Assembly: GCA_050177075.1 (NCBI GenBank)
Contig: JBFXHL010000001.1
Location: forward strand, 1 to 64,000
DNA: 64,000 bases
Source: UBA2239 sp050177075
GTDB taxonomy: Bacteria > Pseudomonadota > Gammaproteobacteria > Burkholderiales > UBA9220
Direction of reading: 5' to 3'
The translations under genes were made by a program, and so were the position numbers. Below the pieces are notes generated by a model. The model searched no databases and was not told the DNA's origin. It worked only from the letters and a program-made list of their open reading frames with translations. Numbering within the stretch: the first letter of the stretch is position 1; every line of letters starts with the position of its first letter. Below, one piece after another: positions 36,642 through 47,880 of this stretch.

Positions 36642-38017
36642 TACATTTCCTCGATCAGTTTCATTGCCTGGGCCTCATCCCAGCGGTGCATGTCCACCTT
36701 GAGATAGGCCGCCCCCTCTTCCGGGACCACCGCCGCGTCCCGCACGCCTTCCAGCGCCAGCAGGCGGCGGGTGATGTCCGCGGCGTCGCCGTGGCGCACG
36801 GCCTCGATATGATACATCTTCGTCCGCACCGCCGGCGGCTTTTTCATGGTCAGGGCCAGGCCGAACCAGACCAGCATCAGGCAGCCGCCGAAGACGAACA
36901 CCGCCAGGGGGCCGAAATGGCTGGAGAGCAGGCCGCCCACGGCGCCACCGGTGAAAAGCCCCAGGGACTGGGAGGTATTATACACGCCCATGGCGGTGCC
37001 CTTGGAGCGGGCCGGCGCCACCTTGGAGATGATGGAGGGCAGGGACGCCTCCAGGATGTTGAAGGCGGTGAAGAAGGCCAGCAGCAGGGCGACGATGCCC
37101 CAGAAGTGGCTGAAGGCCTCCAGCATGCCGAACTCCACCGCCACCAGCAGGCCCACGGCGAAGACGAAAATCTCCTTCAGCTTGGCTTTTTTCTCGCCGA
37201 CGATGATGGCCGGCACCATCAGGGCGAAGGCCACCACCATCACCGGCAGATACACCTGCCAGTGGTGCTCCTCGTCCAGGCCGCCGGTGCTCTTGAGGGC
37301 GAAGGGAATCACCACGAACATCGCCATCTGGGCGGCGTGGAGGGCGAAAATGCCGAAGTTGAGACGCAGCAGCTGGGTATCCCGCAGCACCTCCTTCAGC
37401 CGCGCCGGCTTGGCCTCGGCATCGGAGTGGAAATGGCTTTCCTTGGGGTCGGGAATCACTTTCGCCACCACCGCCACCGCCAGCAGGGCCAGCACCCCGG
37501 TGAGATCGAAGATGCCGGGCACGCCGATCCACTGGTAGAGGGCGGGACCCGCCACCAGGGAGACGGCGAAGGTCAGGCCGATGGTGGAGCCGATCATGGC
37601 CATGGCGTGGGTGCGGTGCTCCTCCCGGGTCAGGTCCGCCAGGAGGGCGGTGACGGCGGCGGAGATGGCGCCGGCGCCCTGGATGGCCCGTCCGAGGATG
37701 ATCAGGTTGAGGTCGTGGGCCGCCCCGGCGATGAAGCTGCCCAGGGCGAAGAGGGCGAGGCCGAAATAAATCACCCGCTTGCGCCCCCAGCGGTCCGCCG
37801 CCATGCCGTAGGGCAGCTGCAGGCACGCCTGGGTCAGGCCGTACATGCCCAGGGCCAGGCCCACCTTGGCATGGTCCGTGCCGCCGGGCAGGCCCTCGGC
37901 GTAAATGGCGAAAATCGGCAGGATCAGGAACAGGCCCAGCATGCGCAGGCCGAAAATGCCGGCGAGGCCGAAGGTGGCGCGTTGTTCCAGGGGGGTCATT
38001 TTGTCGCTGGTTTGCAT
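36641..38017 (-). CDS. MFS transporter with C-terminal ferredoxin-like domain (YajR-like)
   Basis: The 458-residue protein has twelve membrane segments with the MFS motif A GMAADRWGRKRVIYFG (about residues 73-88) and a soluble C-terminal domain (about 400-458, KMYHIEAVRHGDAADITRRL) like the YAM domain of E. coli YajR. The substrate is unknown. It is upstream of and coupled to ssb. Confidence 0.88.
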   Translation of the reverse strand: MQTSDKMTPLEQRATFGLAGIFGLRMLGLFLILPIFAIYAEGLPGGTDHAKVGLALGMYGLTQACLQLPYGMAADRWGRKRVIYFGLALFALGSFIAGAAHDLNLIILGRAIQGAGAISAAVTALLADLTREEHRTHAMAMIGSTIGLTFAVSLVAGPALYQWIGVPGIFDLTGVLALLAVAVVAKVIPDPKESHFHSDAEAKPARLKEVLRDTQLLRLNFGIFALHAAQMAMFVVIPFALKSTGGLDEEHHWQVYLPVMVVAFALMVPAIIVGEKKAKLKEIFVFAVGLLVAVEFGMLEAFSHFWGIVALLLAFFTAFNILEASLPSIISKVAPARSKGTAMGVYNTSQSLGLFTGGAVGGLLSSHFGPLAVFVFGGCLMLVWFGLALTMKKPPAVRTKMYHIEAVRHGDAADITRRLLALEGVRDAAVVPEEGAAYLKVDMHRWDEAQAMKLIEEM

Positions 38018-38242
38018 TCCGTTGGAAGCCGGGGTGGTTGAAGAAGCCGACTATTTTAGCAGGCTATCCTTGCATTAAGCTGTCGAATCGGCGGCGGGCG
38101 GAAAAGCGCTGCCGGCGAAGGCCGGATTGCGTTCCCTCTGCGCAAGCATCCTCATTCTCGCCCCGACGCGCCGACCTCTTTTCACTCTTCCGACAGCCGC
38201 AGAATTACCTCACCGTTCCAAATACCATACCCCTGCCCCGAT

Positions 38243-38272
38243 TTGAGCTCCCCCCCCAAAATTCCGTATAGT
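38243..38272 (+). promoter_or_regulatory. probable uvrA promoter
   Basis: TTGAGC (38243-38248) and TATAGT (38267-38272) are separated by 18 bases, 32 bases before the uvrA ATG. No LexA box was recognised. The rest of the 287-base divergent region holds nothing else that I can name. Confidence 0.55.
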
Positions 38273-38304
38273 AGCGGATTGGCCTTTTCCCCCTGAGCAG
38301 CACC

Positions 38305-41124
<2,820 letters not shown>

Positions 41125-41248
41125 ACGGAGGCGTCCGCGCCAGGCGGACCCGGGGGGTGTGGCCCAGGACCAGCGTGGCCACGTTCTGCACGGGCTCCCC
41201 AGACGTGATACCCTTGCGCCAAACAACATAAACACCCCGGGGACATTC

Positions 41249-42052
41249 ATGCATTCCATCACCATCAGCGAGATCGGCGTCTTTCTGGTCGAGCCTTCCG
41301 GCGTTCAGGCCCAATTCATCACCCGGCGACTGGAAGAACTGGGCGTCATCCGCATCAAGACCTTCGGCGACGCCCAGAGCGCCCTGGCGGAAATGCGCCG
41401 CCAGCCGCCCGACCTGGTAATCAGCAGCCTCCACCTGCCGGATATGAGCGGCGCCGAACTGGTGCAGGCCATGCGCAGCGACGAGCAGCTGCGGGAAACC
41501 GCCTTCATTCTGGTCTCCAGCGAAACCAAGCCTCACTACCTGGAGCCGGTGCGCCAGGCAGGCGCCTGCGCCATCCTGCCCAAGCCGGTGGAAACCGCCA
41601 CCCTGCGCACGGCCCTCCTCGCCTCACTCGACTACCTCCAGCCCAACACCCTCAAACTGGACGTTTCGGGCATCGACCTGGAAAGCCTGCGGGTGCTGGT
41701 GGTGGACGACAGCCGCAGCGCCCGTGCCTTCATCCGCCGGGTGCTGGAGAACCTGGGCATCGTCAACATCACCGAGGCCGAGAACGGCCGCCAGGCGGTG
41801 GAAATCATCAACGAAGGCTACTTCGACCTGGTGGTGACCGACTACAACATGCCGGAAATGGACGGCCGGGAGCTGACCGAATTCATCCGCACCAAGAGCT
41901 GGCAGGGCTCCCTGCCCATCATGATGGTGTCCAGCGAACAGGACCAGGAACGCCTCGCCGCCGTCCAGCAGGCCGGGGTGTCCGGCATCTGCGACAAGCC
42001 CTTCGAGCCCGCCGTGGTCAAGGACCTGATCGAGCGCATGCTGGCGGTGTAG
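41249..42052 (+). CDS. tandem-receiver response regulator
   Basis: The 267-residue protein is two receiver domains and no output domain. The second (about residues 140-267) is canonical: VLVVDDSRSAR, LVVTDYNMPEMDG with phospho-Asp, and CDKPFEP. The first (residues 7-130) is degenerate: the acidic pair is VEPS and the phospho-acceptor position is Ser (DLVISSLHLPDMSG). It may work by protein interaction or as a phosphate relay in chemotaxis or motility-like signalling; no kinase is adjacent. ATG 41249 begins the family-like N terminus. Confidence 0.85.
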   Translation: MHSITISEIGVFLVEPSGVQAQFITRRLEELGVIRIKTFGDAQSALAEMRRQPPDLVISSLHLPDMSGAELVQAMRSDEQLRETAFILVSSETKPHYLEPVRQAGACAILPKPVETATLRTALLASLDYLQPNTLKLDVSGIDLESLRVLVVDDSRSARAFIRRVLENLGIVNITEAENGRQAVEIINEGYFDLVVTDYNMPEMDGRELTEFIRTKSWQGSLPIMMVSSEQDQERLAAVQQAGVSGICDKPFEPAVVKDLIERMLAV

Positions 42053-42255
42053 CCCACGAGCGGGGAGGCCAGGCCGGCCCCTTCCTTTGGAAAATCCCCC
42101 CCGACTGCTATAACTCACTACACGGCAAGCGCGCATTCCCGCGCCGCCCGCCTTACCGTCCACACGATCCCGAACCACCCCCGCCGCCCGATGTCCCCGA
42201 CGCGGCACGCCGAAGCAGGCGTCGAGGCGGCTCCCTTTGCACGAAGGAGAAGGCC

Positions 42256-42900
42256 ATGGATATTCCCACCCAACGCACCATCGCCCGCAACGCCGCCTGC
42301 GCCCTGGTCGCCGCCGCCCTGACGGCGGGGTGCGCCACCGAAGGAGGCGGCTATTCATCGGGAGGCTCCAGCCCGGCCAGACAGGCCGCCATCGGAGGCG
42401 CCATCGGCGCGGTGGCCGGCAACGTGGTCGGCTACCTCGCCAACCGGGACCGCACCACCGTCACCGTCGTCGGTGCCCTGGTGGGTGCCGGCATCGGCTA
42501 TTGGAAAGGCCTGCAAAGCGACCACAGGCTGAAGCAGGCGGAAGATTCGTCGCGGGAAATCGCCGACGTGCAAGCCAAGAGCCGTTATCCCTACGAGAGC
42601 CCCAAACTCCAGGCGCGGGAGTCCGACGACAAGGGCCGCGCCACCTTCGACAAGCTGGAAACCCCCATCCCTTACGACGCGGTGAAGAACCACTCGGCGG
42701 ACGCCAGCCAGGTGCTGCGCAAACTGGGCGCCCTGGCGGCCCGCAACGAATCGGCGGTGCATATCTACGCCCCGACCCAGGAGGCACGGGATTACATGGC
42801 GGCGGAAATCCTACGGGGGGCGGCCGGCGAGCAGATCAGTATCCGCAGCAGCGCCAGCAAGGAAACCAAGGTGGTCATCGGCAGCGTGCCGTCCACCTGA
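42256..42900 (+). CDS. glycine-zipper lipoprotein
   Basis: The 214-residue precursor has a lipobox ALTAGC (Cys about residue 26), a glycine-zipper pair of hydrophobic segments (AIGGAIGAVAGNVVGYLA and TVVGALVGAGIGYWKGL), and a helical soluble part. The ATG has AAGGAGAAGGCC upstream. It may be an outer-membrane or periplasmic structural protein; no specific function is assignable. Confidence 0.72.
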   Translation: MDIPTQRTIARNAACALVAAALTAGCATEGGGYSSGGSSPARQAAIGGAIGAVAGNVVGYLANRDRTTVTVVGALVGAGIGYWKGLQSDHRLKQAEDSSREIADVQAKSRYPYESPKLQARESDDKGRATFDKLETPIPYDAVKNHSADASQVLRKLGALAARNESAVHIYAPTQEARDYMAAEILRGAAGEQISIRSSASKETKVVIGSVPST

Positions 42901-43046
42901 GCAGCCCAGCCGTTTCAACTTTTCTCCTGGGCGCGGCGGGTTCTCCGCCGCGCCTTTTCATGCCGCCGGGGCGGTTGCAGGCGTGCCGCCGCAGGCGCAG
43001 AATGAGTGAAACAAAACCATAACACTTACACGCGGCGGAGGACTCC

Positions 43047-43928
43047 ATGTCTCACAAGCACCCCATCATTGCGGTGACCGGCTCGTCAGGCGCCGGCAGC
43101 GAGCCGGTGATGTCGGCATTCAAGCATCTGTTCTGGCGGGAGAAGGTCACGGCGGCGGTGGTGCAGGGAGACGGCTTCCACCGCTACGACCGGGAGGCGA
43201 TGAAGGCGGCGGTCAAGGCTTCCCTCCAGGCCGGCAAACGGCCCATCACCCATTTCGGCCCCGAGGGCAACCTGCTGCCGGAGCTGGAAGCGCTGATGGT
43301 GGAGTACGGCAAGAAGGGCAGCGGCAAGAGCCGCCACTACATCCACTGCGAGGCCGACGCCGCCGAACACGGCCAGCCCCCCGGCACCCTCACCCCCTGG
43401 GCGCCCCTGCCCGACAATACCGACCTGATGCTTTACCAGGGGTTGCACGGCGGCTACGTCGGGAAAGAGGCGGACATCGCCCGGCACGTGGACCTGCTCA
43501 TCGGCGTCACCCCCATCGTCAACCTGGAGTGGATTCAGAAGCTCCACAAGGACATCAACGACCGGGGTTATTCCCGCGAAGCCATCACCCACGTCATCCT
43601 GGAGCGGATGCACGACTACGTCCACCACATCACGCCCCAGTTCTCCCGTACCCATATCAACTTCCAGCGGGTGCCGGTGGTGGACACCTCCAACCCCTTC
43701 ATCGCCCGGGACGTGCCCAACCTGGACGAGAGCCTGATGGTGATCCGCTTCCGCTACCCGAAAGGGGTGAATTTTCCCTACCTGCTGGAAATGCTGCACG
43801 ACTCCTTCATGTCCCGCCCCAACACCCTGGTGGTACCCGCAGGCAAGGCCCTGCAGGCGATGGAGGTGATTTTCGGCCCCCTCCTCCACGAGCTGATGGA
43901 AAGGCGGCGGGCCGCCAAGAAAGGCTAG
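43047..43928 (+). CDS. prkB: phosphoribulokinase (class I)
   Basis: The 293-residue protein matches bacterial phosphoribulokinase along its length: GDGFHRYDREAMK, ITHFGPEGN, LYQGLHGG, LIGVTPIVNLEWIQK and VPVVDTSNPFIARD. The enzyme makes ribulose 1,5-bisphosphate, and the family includes PrkB of organisms lacking the Calvin cycle. The P-loop is odd: GSSGAGSEPV, where homologues have GAGTST or GAGTTT. No RuBisCO gene is in the window. It is followed closely by a convergent SEC-C gene. Confidence 0.9.
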   Translation: MSHKHPIIAVTGSSGAGSEPVMSAFKHLFWREKVTAAVVQGDGFHRYDREAMKAAVKASLQAGKRPITHFGPEGNLLPELEALMVEYGKKGSGKSRHYIHCEADAAEHGQPPGTLTPWAPLPDNTDLMLYQGLHGGYVGKEADIARHVDLLIGVTPIVNLEWIQKLHKDINDRGYSREAITHVILERMHDYVHHITPQFSRTHINFQRVPVVDTSNPFIARDVPNLDESLMVIRFRYPKGVNFPYLLEMLHDSFMSRPNTLVVPAGKALQAMEVIFGPLLHELMERRRAAKKG

Positions 43929-43932
43929 GTCC

Positions 43933-44625
43933 TCAGGCGGCGTCCTTGCCGCAGCACTGCTTGTATTTCTTGCCGCTGCCGCAGGGACAGGGGTCGTTGC
44001 GCCCCACCTTGGGCTCCTGCCGCCGCGCGGTGGCCGGCTTGGCGCGGTAGGACCGCCAGAAGCGGTAAATGGCCCCCACGGCGTTGGGCAGTTCCTCCTG
44101 GGCCTCGGCCAGGGCCTGTTGCTCTTCCTTGGGGGACATCCACTTGTCGCCGTGCTTGAGGGTGTCCTCCTTGAGGAGGCCGTTGAGGAGGAAGAATACT
44201 TCCATCTTGTCGGTCAAGTCCTCGCTGTACTCCCCCGCCGCCTCGAACCAGTTGCTCTCCCCCATCTGGGAACCGTAGACGTAGCCGTCGCACCAGGAAC
44301 CGTAATCCAGTTCTTCCGGGTCGTCCTCGAAACCGTAGAGGATGAGGTCGAAATCCTCCCGCGCCTCCAGGGCGGCGGCGATGCTGCGGTAGAACTTCAG
44401 CACCAGGGCCTCGGCCTCTTCCTTCCGGGCCGGGGTGTCGTAAGCCGGCGCCTCGCCCAGGGCCTCGGGCAGCCAGACCGACGCGGGAATCTCCTCCGGC
44501 CCGCTGGCCACGGCGCAGAGGAAGCCCTGGAGCACGTCCAGGGTCATCGCCTCGTCCTTGAACATCTCTTCGGCCAGCAGTTCTTCCAGCCGGTCCAGGT
44601 CCTGGTCGGTAAATTGGTTTTCCAT
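43933..44625 (-). CDS. UPF0149/YecA-like protein with SEC-C metal motif
   Basis: The 230-residue acidic protein has a helical YecA-like domain (residues 8-185, LDVLQGFLCAVASGPE, YGSWCDGYVYG) and a C-terminal zinc-binding SEC-C motif (GRNDPCPCGSGKKYKQCCG, about 208-226) like that of SecA. Members are thought to associate with ribosomes or translocation; the exact role is uncertain. It lies 10 bases downstream of ygiQ on the same strand. Confidence 0.88.
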   Translation of the reverse strand: MENQFTDQDLDRLEELLAEEMFKDEAMTLDVLQGFLCAVASGPEEIPASVWLPEALGEAPAYDTPARKEEAEALVLKFYRSIAAALEAREDFDLILYGFEDDPEELDYGSWCDGYVYGSQMGESNWFEAAGEYSEDLTDKMEVFFLLNGLLKEDTLKHGDKWMSPKEEQQALAEAQEELPNAVGAIYRFWRSYRAKPATARRQEPKVGRNDPCPCGSGKKYKQCCGKDAA

Positions 44626-44635
44626 GAATTTTCCT

Positions 44636-47191
44636 TTAACGGCGCCCTTTCGGGGCGGGTTTGTGTCGGCGGGGGGCGGGCCCGGAGGAACGCGGCCGCC
44701 GCGTGTCCTTGTCGGGTTCCCGGCCGGCGCCGGCGGGCTGCCAGGCTGGCACCAGGCATTTCTTGGCGTTGCCGATGAGGTCGGCGCGGCCCATTTTCTT
44801 CAGGGTCTCCCGCAGCAGGGGCCAGTTTTCCGGGTCGTGGTAACGGAGGAAGGCCTTGTGCAGCTTGCGCTGCCGCGCGCCGAAGGGCACCGGCACTTCC
44901 TCGCTCTTGCGCGTCACCCGCTTCAGGGGGTTGCGGTGGCTGTGGTACATGGCGGTGGCCAGGGCCATGGGCGTGGGGAGGAAGGTCTGCACCTGATCCG
45001 GGCGGAAATCGTTGGCCTTGAGCCACAGGGCCAGGTTGAGCATGTCCTCGTCGGTGGTGCCGGGATGGCCGCCGATGAAGTAGGGAATCAGGTACTGCTC
45101 CTTCTTCGCCTCCCGGGAATAGGCGTCGAACAGCTCCTTGAAGCGGTAGTAGGTGTCGATGCCCGGCTTCATCATTTTCGACAGGGGCCCCGCCTCGGTA
45201 TGCTCGGGGGCGATCTTGAGGTAGCCCCCCACATGGTGGGCCGCCAGCTCCCGCACGTATTCCTTGGAGCGCACCGCCAGGTCGTAGCGTACGCCGGAGC
45301 CGATCAGCACCTTCTTGATGCCCCGCAGGGCCCGGGCCTTGCGGTAGAGGGACACCAGGGGCCCGTGGTCGGTGCCCATGTTGACGCAGATATCCGGATA
45401 GACGCAGCTCAAGCGGCGGCAGGCGGACTCGATGTTCGGGTCCTTGCACTTCAACCGGTACATGTTGGCGGTGGGGCCGCCCAGGTCGGAGATGATGCCG
45501 GTGAAGCCGGGGGTCTTGTCCCGCACCTCCTCCACCTCCCGCAGCACCGAGGCCTCGGAGCGGCTCTGGATAATGCGACCCTCGTGCTCGGTGATGGAGC
45601 AGAAGGTGCAGCCGCCGAAACAGCCGCGCATGATGGCGACGGAAAAACGGATCATCTCCCAGGCGGGAATCTTCGCCTCGCCGTAGGCCGGGTGGGGCCG
45701 GCGGGCGTAGGGCAGCTCGTACACCCGGTCCAGCTCCTCGGTCTCCAGGGGAATGGGCGGCGGGTTGACCCACACGTCCCGGTCGCCGTGGGCCTGGACC
45801 AGGGCCCGGGCGTTGCCGGGGTTGGACTCCAGGTGCAGCACCCGGGAGGCATGGGCGTAGAGCAGGGGGTCGGCCTTCACCTGTTCGTAGGAAGGGAGGC
45901 GGACCACGGTGTGCTGTCGGTCGGGTTTATTCCCCTCTCCCGCAGGCGGGAGAGGGGCTAGGGGAGAGGGAAGGCGTGACGGCGAAGCCGCAGAGGGAAA
46001 ACCCATCCCCACCGCCAATCGGATGGCTTCCAGTACCGCCTCGGTTTCCTGCAACACCTCATTGTTCCAGAACCGCAACACGCGAATACCTTCCTGTTCG
46101 AGGTATTTCGTACGCTCAGTGTCGTATGCCACTTGTTCCGCGTGCTGCCCACCGTCCAACTCGATATTCACCTTCTTCTCAGGACAGTAGAAATCCAGGA
46201 TATAGCGTCCAACCGGATGCTGGCGGCGGAACTTCAGACCGAAAAAGCGCTTTGCGCGCAGGACTCCCCACAACAAGCCTTCGGCGTCAGTTTGATGGGT
46301 GCGCAGTTCGCGGGCGAAAGCGAGAATGTCCACCTGCAAGGGTTTGACGGGATAACGGGTTTTTCCCTCTCCCCCAACCCCTCCCCCGCCTGCGGCGGCT
46401 GAGACGGCTTCGCCGCCACGCCTTCCCTCTCCCCCAACCCCTCCCCCGCCTGCGGGGGAGGGGAGCGTGTCGTCGACGTCGGATGAATCGAGTTCTCTCC
46501 ACCCCTCCCCCGGCAACCACCCTTTCGGCCGCATGAAGGCCGTCCCCCGCAGGTCGGTAATGTCGCCGATCTTCTCGCCCTTCGCCAGGCGGTGGGTCAA
46601 TTCCACCAGGGCCCGTTCGGCGTTGCCGAACAGCAGCAGGTCCGCCTTGGCGTCCGGCAGCACCGAGCGGCGCACGGTGTCGGACCAGTAGTCGTAGTGG
46701 GCGATGCGGCGCAGGCTCGCCTCGATGCCTCCCAGCACCACGGGCACGTCCGGGTAGGCCTCGCGGCAGCGCTGGGAATAGACCAGCACCGCCCGGTCGG
46801 GGCGCCTGTTTCCCTCGCCTCCGGGGGTATAGGCGTCGTCGGAGCGGATTTTTCGCTCGGAGGTGTAGCGGTTGACCATGGAGTCCATGTTCCCCGCCGT
46901 GACGCCGAAATACAGGGTAGGACGGCCCAGGGCCTTGAAGGCTTCCGCCGACTGCCAGGCGGGCTGGGCGATGATGCCGACGCGGAAGCCCTGGGCCTCC
47001 AGCAACCGCCCCACCAGGGCCATGCCGAAGCTGGGATGGTCGATATAGGCGTCTCCCGTGACCAGGATCACGTCGCAGGCGTCCCAGCCCAGGGCGTCCA
47101 TCTCCTGCCGGCTCATGGGCAGGAAAGGGGCGGTACCGAAGCGTTTGGCCCAGTGGGGGCGATAGGAGAAGAGGGGTTTGGCGGCTTCCAT
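44636..47191 (-). CDS. ygiQ: YgiQ-type radical SAM protein with an inserted DUF559 nuclease domain
   Basis: The 851-residue protein aligns by eye with YgiQ: N-terminal LGWDACDVILVTGDAYIDHPS, linker, then the radical-SAM motif GCFGGCTFC (Cys 524, 528, 531) and GHPGTTDEDMLNLALWL. Between residues about 242 and 421 it carries foreign sequence: repeat-encoded Gly/Pro stretches around a complete DUF559 domain (about 293-390). E. coli YgiQ has only a variable linker here, so both parts may still fold. Function of YgiQ itself is unproven. A TACAAT box (47202-47207) lies only 10 bases before the ATG, implying a very short leader. Confidence 0.92.
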   Translation of the reverse strand: MEAAKPLFSYRPHWAKRFGTAPFLPMSRQEMDALGWDACDVILVTGDAYIDHPSFGMALVGRLLEAQGFRVGIIAQPAWQSAEAFKALGRPTLYFGVTAGNMDSMVNRYTSERKIRSDDAYTPGGEGNRRPDRAVLVYSQRCREAYPDVPVVLGGIEASLRRIAHYDYWSDTVRRSVLPDAKADLLLFGNAERALVELTHRLAKGEKIGDITDLRGTAFMRPKGWLPGEGWRELDSSDVDDTLPSPAGGGGVGGEGRRGGEAVSAAAGGGGVGGEGKTRYPVKPLQVDILAFARELRTHQTDAEGLLWGVLRAKRFFGLKFRRQHPVGRYILDFYCPEKKVNIELDGGQHAEQVAYDTERTKYLEQEGIRVLRFWNNEVLQETEAVLEAIRLAVGMGFPSAASPSRLPSPLAPLPPAGEGNKPDRQHTVVRLPSYEQVKADPLLYAHASRVLHLESNPGNARALVQAHGDRDVWVNPPPIPLETEELDRVYELPYARRPHPAYGEAKIPAWEMIRFSVAIMRGCFGGCTFCSITEHEGRIIQSRSEASVLREVEEVRDKTPGFTGIISDLGGPTANMYRLKCKDPNIESACRRLSCVYPDICVNMGTDHGPLVSLYRKARALRGIKKVLIGSGVRYDLAVRSKEYVRELAAHHVGGYLKIAPEHTEAGPLSKMMKPGIDTYYRFKELFDAYSREAKKEQYLIPYFIGGHPGTTDEDMLNLALWLKANDFRPDQVQTFLPTPMALATAMYHSHRNPLKRVTRKSEEVPVPFGARQRKLHKAFLRYHDPENWPLLRETLKKMGRADLIGNAKKCLVPAWQPAGAGREPDKDTRRPRSSGPAPRRHKPAPKGRR
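45931..46464 (-). mobile_element. 534-bp TIR-flanked DUF559 element inserted in ygiQ
   Basis: The ends 45931-45990 and 46405-46464 are inverted copies of one 60-bp sequence, 55 of 60 identical, each starting with a GC-rich palindrome. Between them, on the minus strand, 46022-46315 encodes a DUF559 domain (ARELRTHQTDAEGLLW, YILDFYCPEKKVNIELDGGQH, GIRVLRFWNNEVL), a Vsr-like endonuclease fold with Asp, Glu and His of the putative active site. Two 60-base lines inside (46081-46200) are each 52% GC against 70% in a ygiQ line (45241-45300). The length is 178 codons, keeping the frame open. I see no target-site duplication and no transposase. Confidence 0.75.
46363..46455. repeat. direct repeat extending the right end of the DUF559 element
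   Basis: A 33-base sequence at 46363-46395 recurs exactly at 46423-46455, 60 bases apart. The outer copy is part of the terminal inverted repeat; the inner copy is an extra tandem copy. On the protein it gives a second AAGGGGVGGEG run. Unequal recombination or repeated insertion could produce it. Confidence 0.85.
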
Positions 47192-47201
47192 CAGGGGGGG
47201 T

Positions 47202-47207
47202 ATTGTA
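47202..47207 (-). promoter_or_regulatory. -10 box of near-leaderless ygiQ promoter
   Basis: TACAAT on the minus strand ends 10 bases before the ygiQ ATG. With a usual start about seven bases after the -10 box, the 5' leader would be only a few bases. No good -35 was identified. Confidence 0.4.
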
Positions 47208-47261
47208 CGCGAGGCGGCGGGGGACCACTATGGACCCGATGGCAGGGTGGAGGTTCCCCGC

Positions 47262-47267
47262 TACAAT
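47262..47267 (+). promoter_or_regulatory. -10 box of leaderless promoter for the MEKHLA gene
   Basis: TACAAT ends six bases before the ATG at 47274, so transcription would start at or next to the start codon. There is no ribosome-binding site. The -35 is poor. Confidence 0.4.
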
Positions 47268-47273
47268 AGTCCC

Positions 47274-47747
47274 ATGTCTGACGAACCCTGGCTCGCCCCC
47301 CAAGCCGTCATCCGCGCCACCCAGGTGCTGGACTCCTTCGAGCGCCTCCTCGGATGGCCCCTTATCCCCCGCCAGGGCAACCCGGCGGCCGACGCCCGGG
47401 CCCTGTTCGACGCCCCCTTCCCCGTCCTGGCCCACGGCACCCAGGCCGACCCCGTCCTCGACTACGGCAACCGCGCCGCCCTCGCCCTGTGGGAAATGGA
47501 CTGGCCCCGCTTCACCACCACCCCCTCCCGCCTGACGGCGGAACCGGACAGCCGCGCCGCCCGGGAAAAAATCCTGCAGACGGCGGCGCAACAGGGCTAC
47601 GTAGCCCACTATTCCGGCGTGAGGATTTCCGCCACGGGCAGGCGCTTCCGGGTGGAGGAACTGATCCTGTGGCGGGTCGCCGACGGCGACGGCAAGCGTG
47701 CCGGCCTGGCGGCCACCTTCCCCCGTTGGGAGTTCCTTCAGCCTTAG
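47274..47747 (+). CDS. MEKHLA domain protein
   Basis: The 157-residue protein matches the MEKHLA family, a PAS-like fold: LDYGNRAALALWEMDW (about residues 63-78) and the C-terminal ISATGRRFRVEELILWRV. Function is unknown in bacteria. It is divergent from ygiQ. The start is taken at 47274, where a -10 box lies immediately upstream; the frame continues open upstream to 47178 without support. Confidence 0.8.
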   Translation: MSDEPWLAPQAVIRATQVLDSFERLLGWPLIPRQGNPAADARALFDAPFPVLAHGTQADPVLDYGNRAALALWEMDWPRFTTTPSRLTAEPDSRAAREKILQTAAQQGYVAHYSGVRISATGRRFRVEELILWRVADGDGKRAGLAATFPRWEFLQP

Positions 47748-47880
47748 CCGGCCTGGAATGTCGGGGGTGCCGGTCGGACCCAGAACCCGCCCTCCAAGGG
47801 GAAAGAATCCGCCCGCCGCCACCTGCGCGGCGAATTGCCTATAATCGGCTTACAACACCCCTAACCGAGGAGGAGACCCC

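Noticed and set aside
41125..41160. uvrA terminator
   Set aside because: A short GTCCGC/GCGGAC stem exists but has no T tract.
46363..46460. CRISPR array
   Set aside because: Only two 33-base copies, C-rich and palindromic, in a coding gene, with no cas genes nearby.
45931..46464. Intein in YgiQ
   Set aside because: No N-terminal Cys/Ser splice block and no His-Asn end are present at the junctions; the domain is DUF559, not Hint or LAGLIDADG.
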